Below, piece by piece: positions 5,682 through 5,911 of a stretch of 5,911 nt of DNA. The stretch is from positions 1 to 5,911 of the forward strand of contig CAMOEP010000161.1 of assembly GCA_946612185.1 (NCBI GenBank). Direction: 5' to 3'. A program made the position numbers and the translations under genes. Below the pieces are notes generated by a model, which did not search any database, was not told where the DNA came from, and was given only the letters and a program-made list of their open reading frames with translations. Positions within the stretch are counted from its first letter, which is position 1, and every line of letters begins with the position of its first letter. The DNA comes from an uncultured Ruminococcus sp. GTDB taxonomy: Bacteria; Bacillota; Clostridia; Oscillospirales; Ruminococcaceae.

Positions 5682-5723
5682 CCCCATAACCTGCGTTTGG
5701 GGACGGCTTTACGGGGATTTTTT
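5682..5723 (+). terminator. Probable terminator of the regulator-ligase operon
   Basis: Immediately after the TAA, CCCC-A-TAA (5682-5689) pairs with TTA-C-GGGG (5709-5716): seven pairs with one A-C mismatch. ATTTTTT follows at 5717-5723. The inside of the stem can fold in more than one way. The position and the T run support termination; the stem is not as clean as the one at 773-801. Confidence 0.6.
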
Positions 5724-5755
5724 GGGGAGAACCTTTCTGAGGAAAGGTTCCCCCC
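5724..5755. repeat. Strong GC-ended hairpin, probable dispersed intergenic repeat
   Basis: GGGG-A-GAACCTTTC (5724-5737) pairs with GAAAGGTTC-C-CCCC (5742-5755): 13 pairs with a single A-C mismatch and a TGAG loop. A C-rich tract follows (5756-5766). Hairpins of this kind downstream of genes, followed by C-rich sequence and CAAAGACTTTTA, resemble an abundant repeat in Ruminococcus and Faecalibacterium genomes; that is recollection, not a search. It has no T run after it on the plus strand, but the TTTTTT before it at 5718-5723 belongs to the preceding terminator. Confidence 0.75.
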
Positions 5756-5783
5756 AAGCCCCCCTCCAAAGACTTTTAGCTCG

Positions 5784-5859
5784 AATTTTTCCCCTGATAT
5801 GGCACTCAAGTAAATCAAGAGATTCTACTTTATGAGTGTGCCATATCAGGGGAAAAATT
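5784..5859. repeat. Long imperfect palindrome, 33 paired bases with one-sided bulges
   Basis: The outer arms 5784-5804 and 5839-5859 are perfect 21-base reverse complements. Pairing then continues inward as CTCA/TGAG (5805-5808 with 5833-5836), AGTA/TACT (5809-5812 with 5826-5829) and AATC/GATT (5813-5816 with 5821-5824), closed by an AAGA tetraloop (5817-5820). All unpaired bases, TG, TTA and C, are on the 3' arm. There is no coding frame in it. It is much longer than a terminator needs and may be a MITE-like element, an end structure of a transposon, or a structured RNA. Confidence 0.85.
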
Positions 5860-5874
5860 TAAGGCAACACCGCA

Positions 5875-5896
5875 CAAAGACCGCCTGACGGCTTTG
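5875..5896. repeat. Short hairpin beside the long palindrome
   Basis: CAAAG (5875-5879) and CCG (5881-5883) pair with CGG (5889-5891) and CTTTG (5892-5896), leaving one bulged A (5880) and a five-base loop. No T run follows, so it is not an intrinsic terminator. Together with the palindrome at 5784-5859 it may be part of a longer repeat or element that runs past the end of the window. Confidence 0.55.
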
Positions 5897-5911
5897 CAGC
5901 GCATATACTTG

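Noticed and set aside
5724..5755. Hairpin as the main terminator of the ligase gene
   Set aside because: No T run follows the stem; C-rich sequence does. The better terminator is the structure directly before it, which ends in ATTTTTT.

Overview
The window looks like a chromosomal segment of a low-to-mid GC anaerobic Firmicute, most likely a Ruminococcus-type gut or rumen bacterium (family level at best). The reasons are strong GGAGG/AGAGGTG Shine-Dalgarno sites before nearly every gene, a consensus sigma-A promoter, a RelQ-type small alarmone synthetase, a cysteine-rich flavoprotein of the kind common in anaerobes, and intergenic repeats that resemble, from memory, the dispersed repeats of Ruminococcus-like genomes. 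No rRNA, tRNA, CRISPR array or transposase gene is visible.

Layout: (1) 77-766 (+), a flavodoxin-fold NAD(P)H-dependent FMN reductase-like protein with a cysteine cluster, closed by a clear intrinsic terminator (773-808). (2) 862-2410 (+), a two-gene unit preceded by a perfect 15-bp tandem duplication. It encodes a 107-residue protein of unknown function and, 13 bp later, a 385-residue protein. That protein appears to contain two papain-like cysteine-protease domains (the first degenerate, the second with Cys192/His278/Asp293) and a UvrD/PcrA-type Tudor domain at its C-terminus. (3) 2382-3065 (-), a RelQ-family (p)ppGpp synthetase whose 3' end overlaps that of the protease-like gene by 29 bp, tail to tail. 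(4) 3066-3443, a 378-bp intergenic region with heptad repeats, two inverted repeats, a consensus promoter and possible operator half-sites. (5) 3444-5681 (+), a two-gene operon of an XRE-HTH/cupin regulator and an ACSM-like AMP-forming acyl-CoA synthetase. (6) 5682-5911, non-coding: a probable terminator followed by a run of strong hairpins, including a 33-bp-paired imperfect palindrome that may be the edge of a mobile element or dispersed repeat.

How the genes fit together: the regulator-ligase pair is a plausible self-contained unit in which the cupin protein senses a carboxylic acid or acyl-CoA and controls its own operon; this is inference from gene order and domains. RelQ makes (p)ppGpp/pGpp-type alarmones and has no hydrolase domain here. 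The 107-residue protein and the duplicated protease-Tudor protein are the least ordinary part of the window. Their function cannot be read from sequence, but the architecture deserves follow-up.
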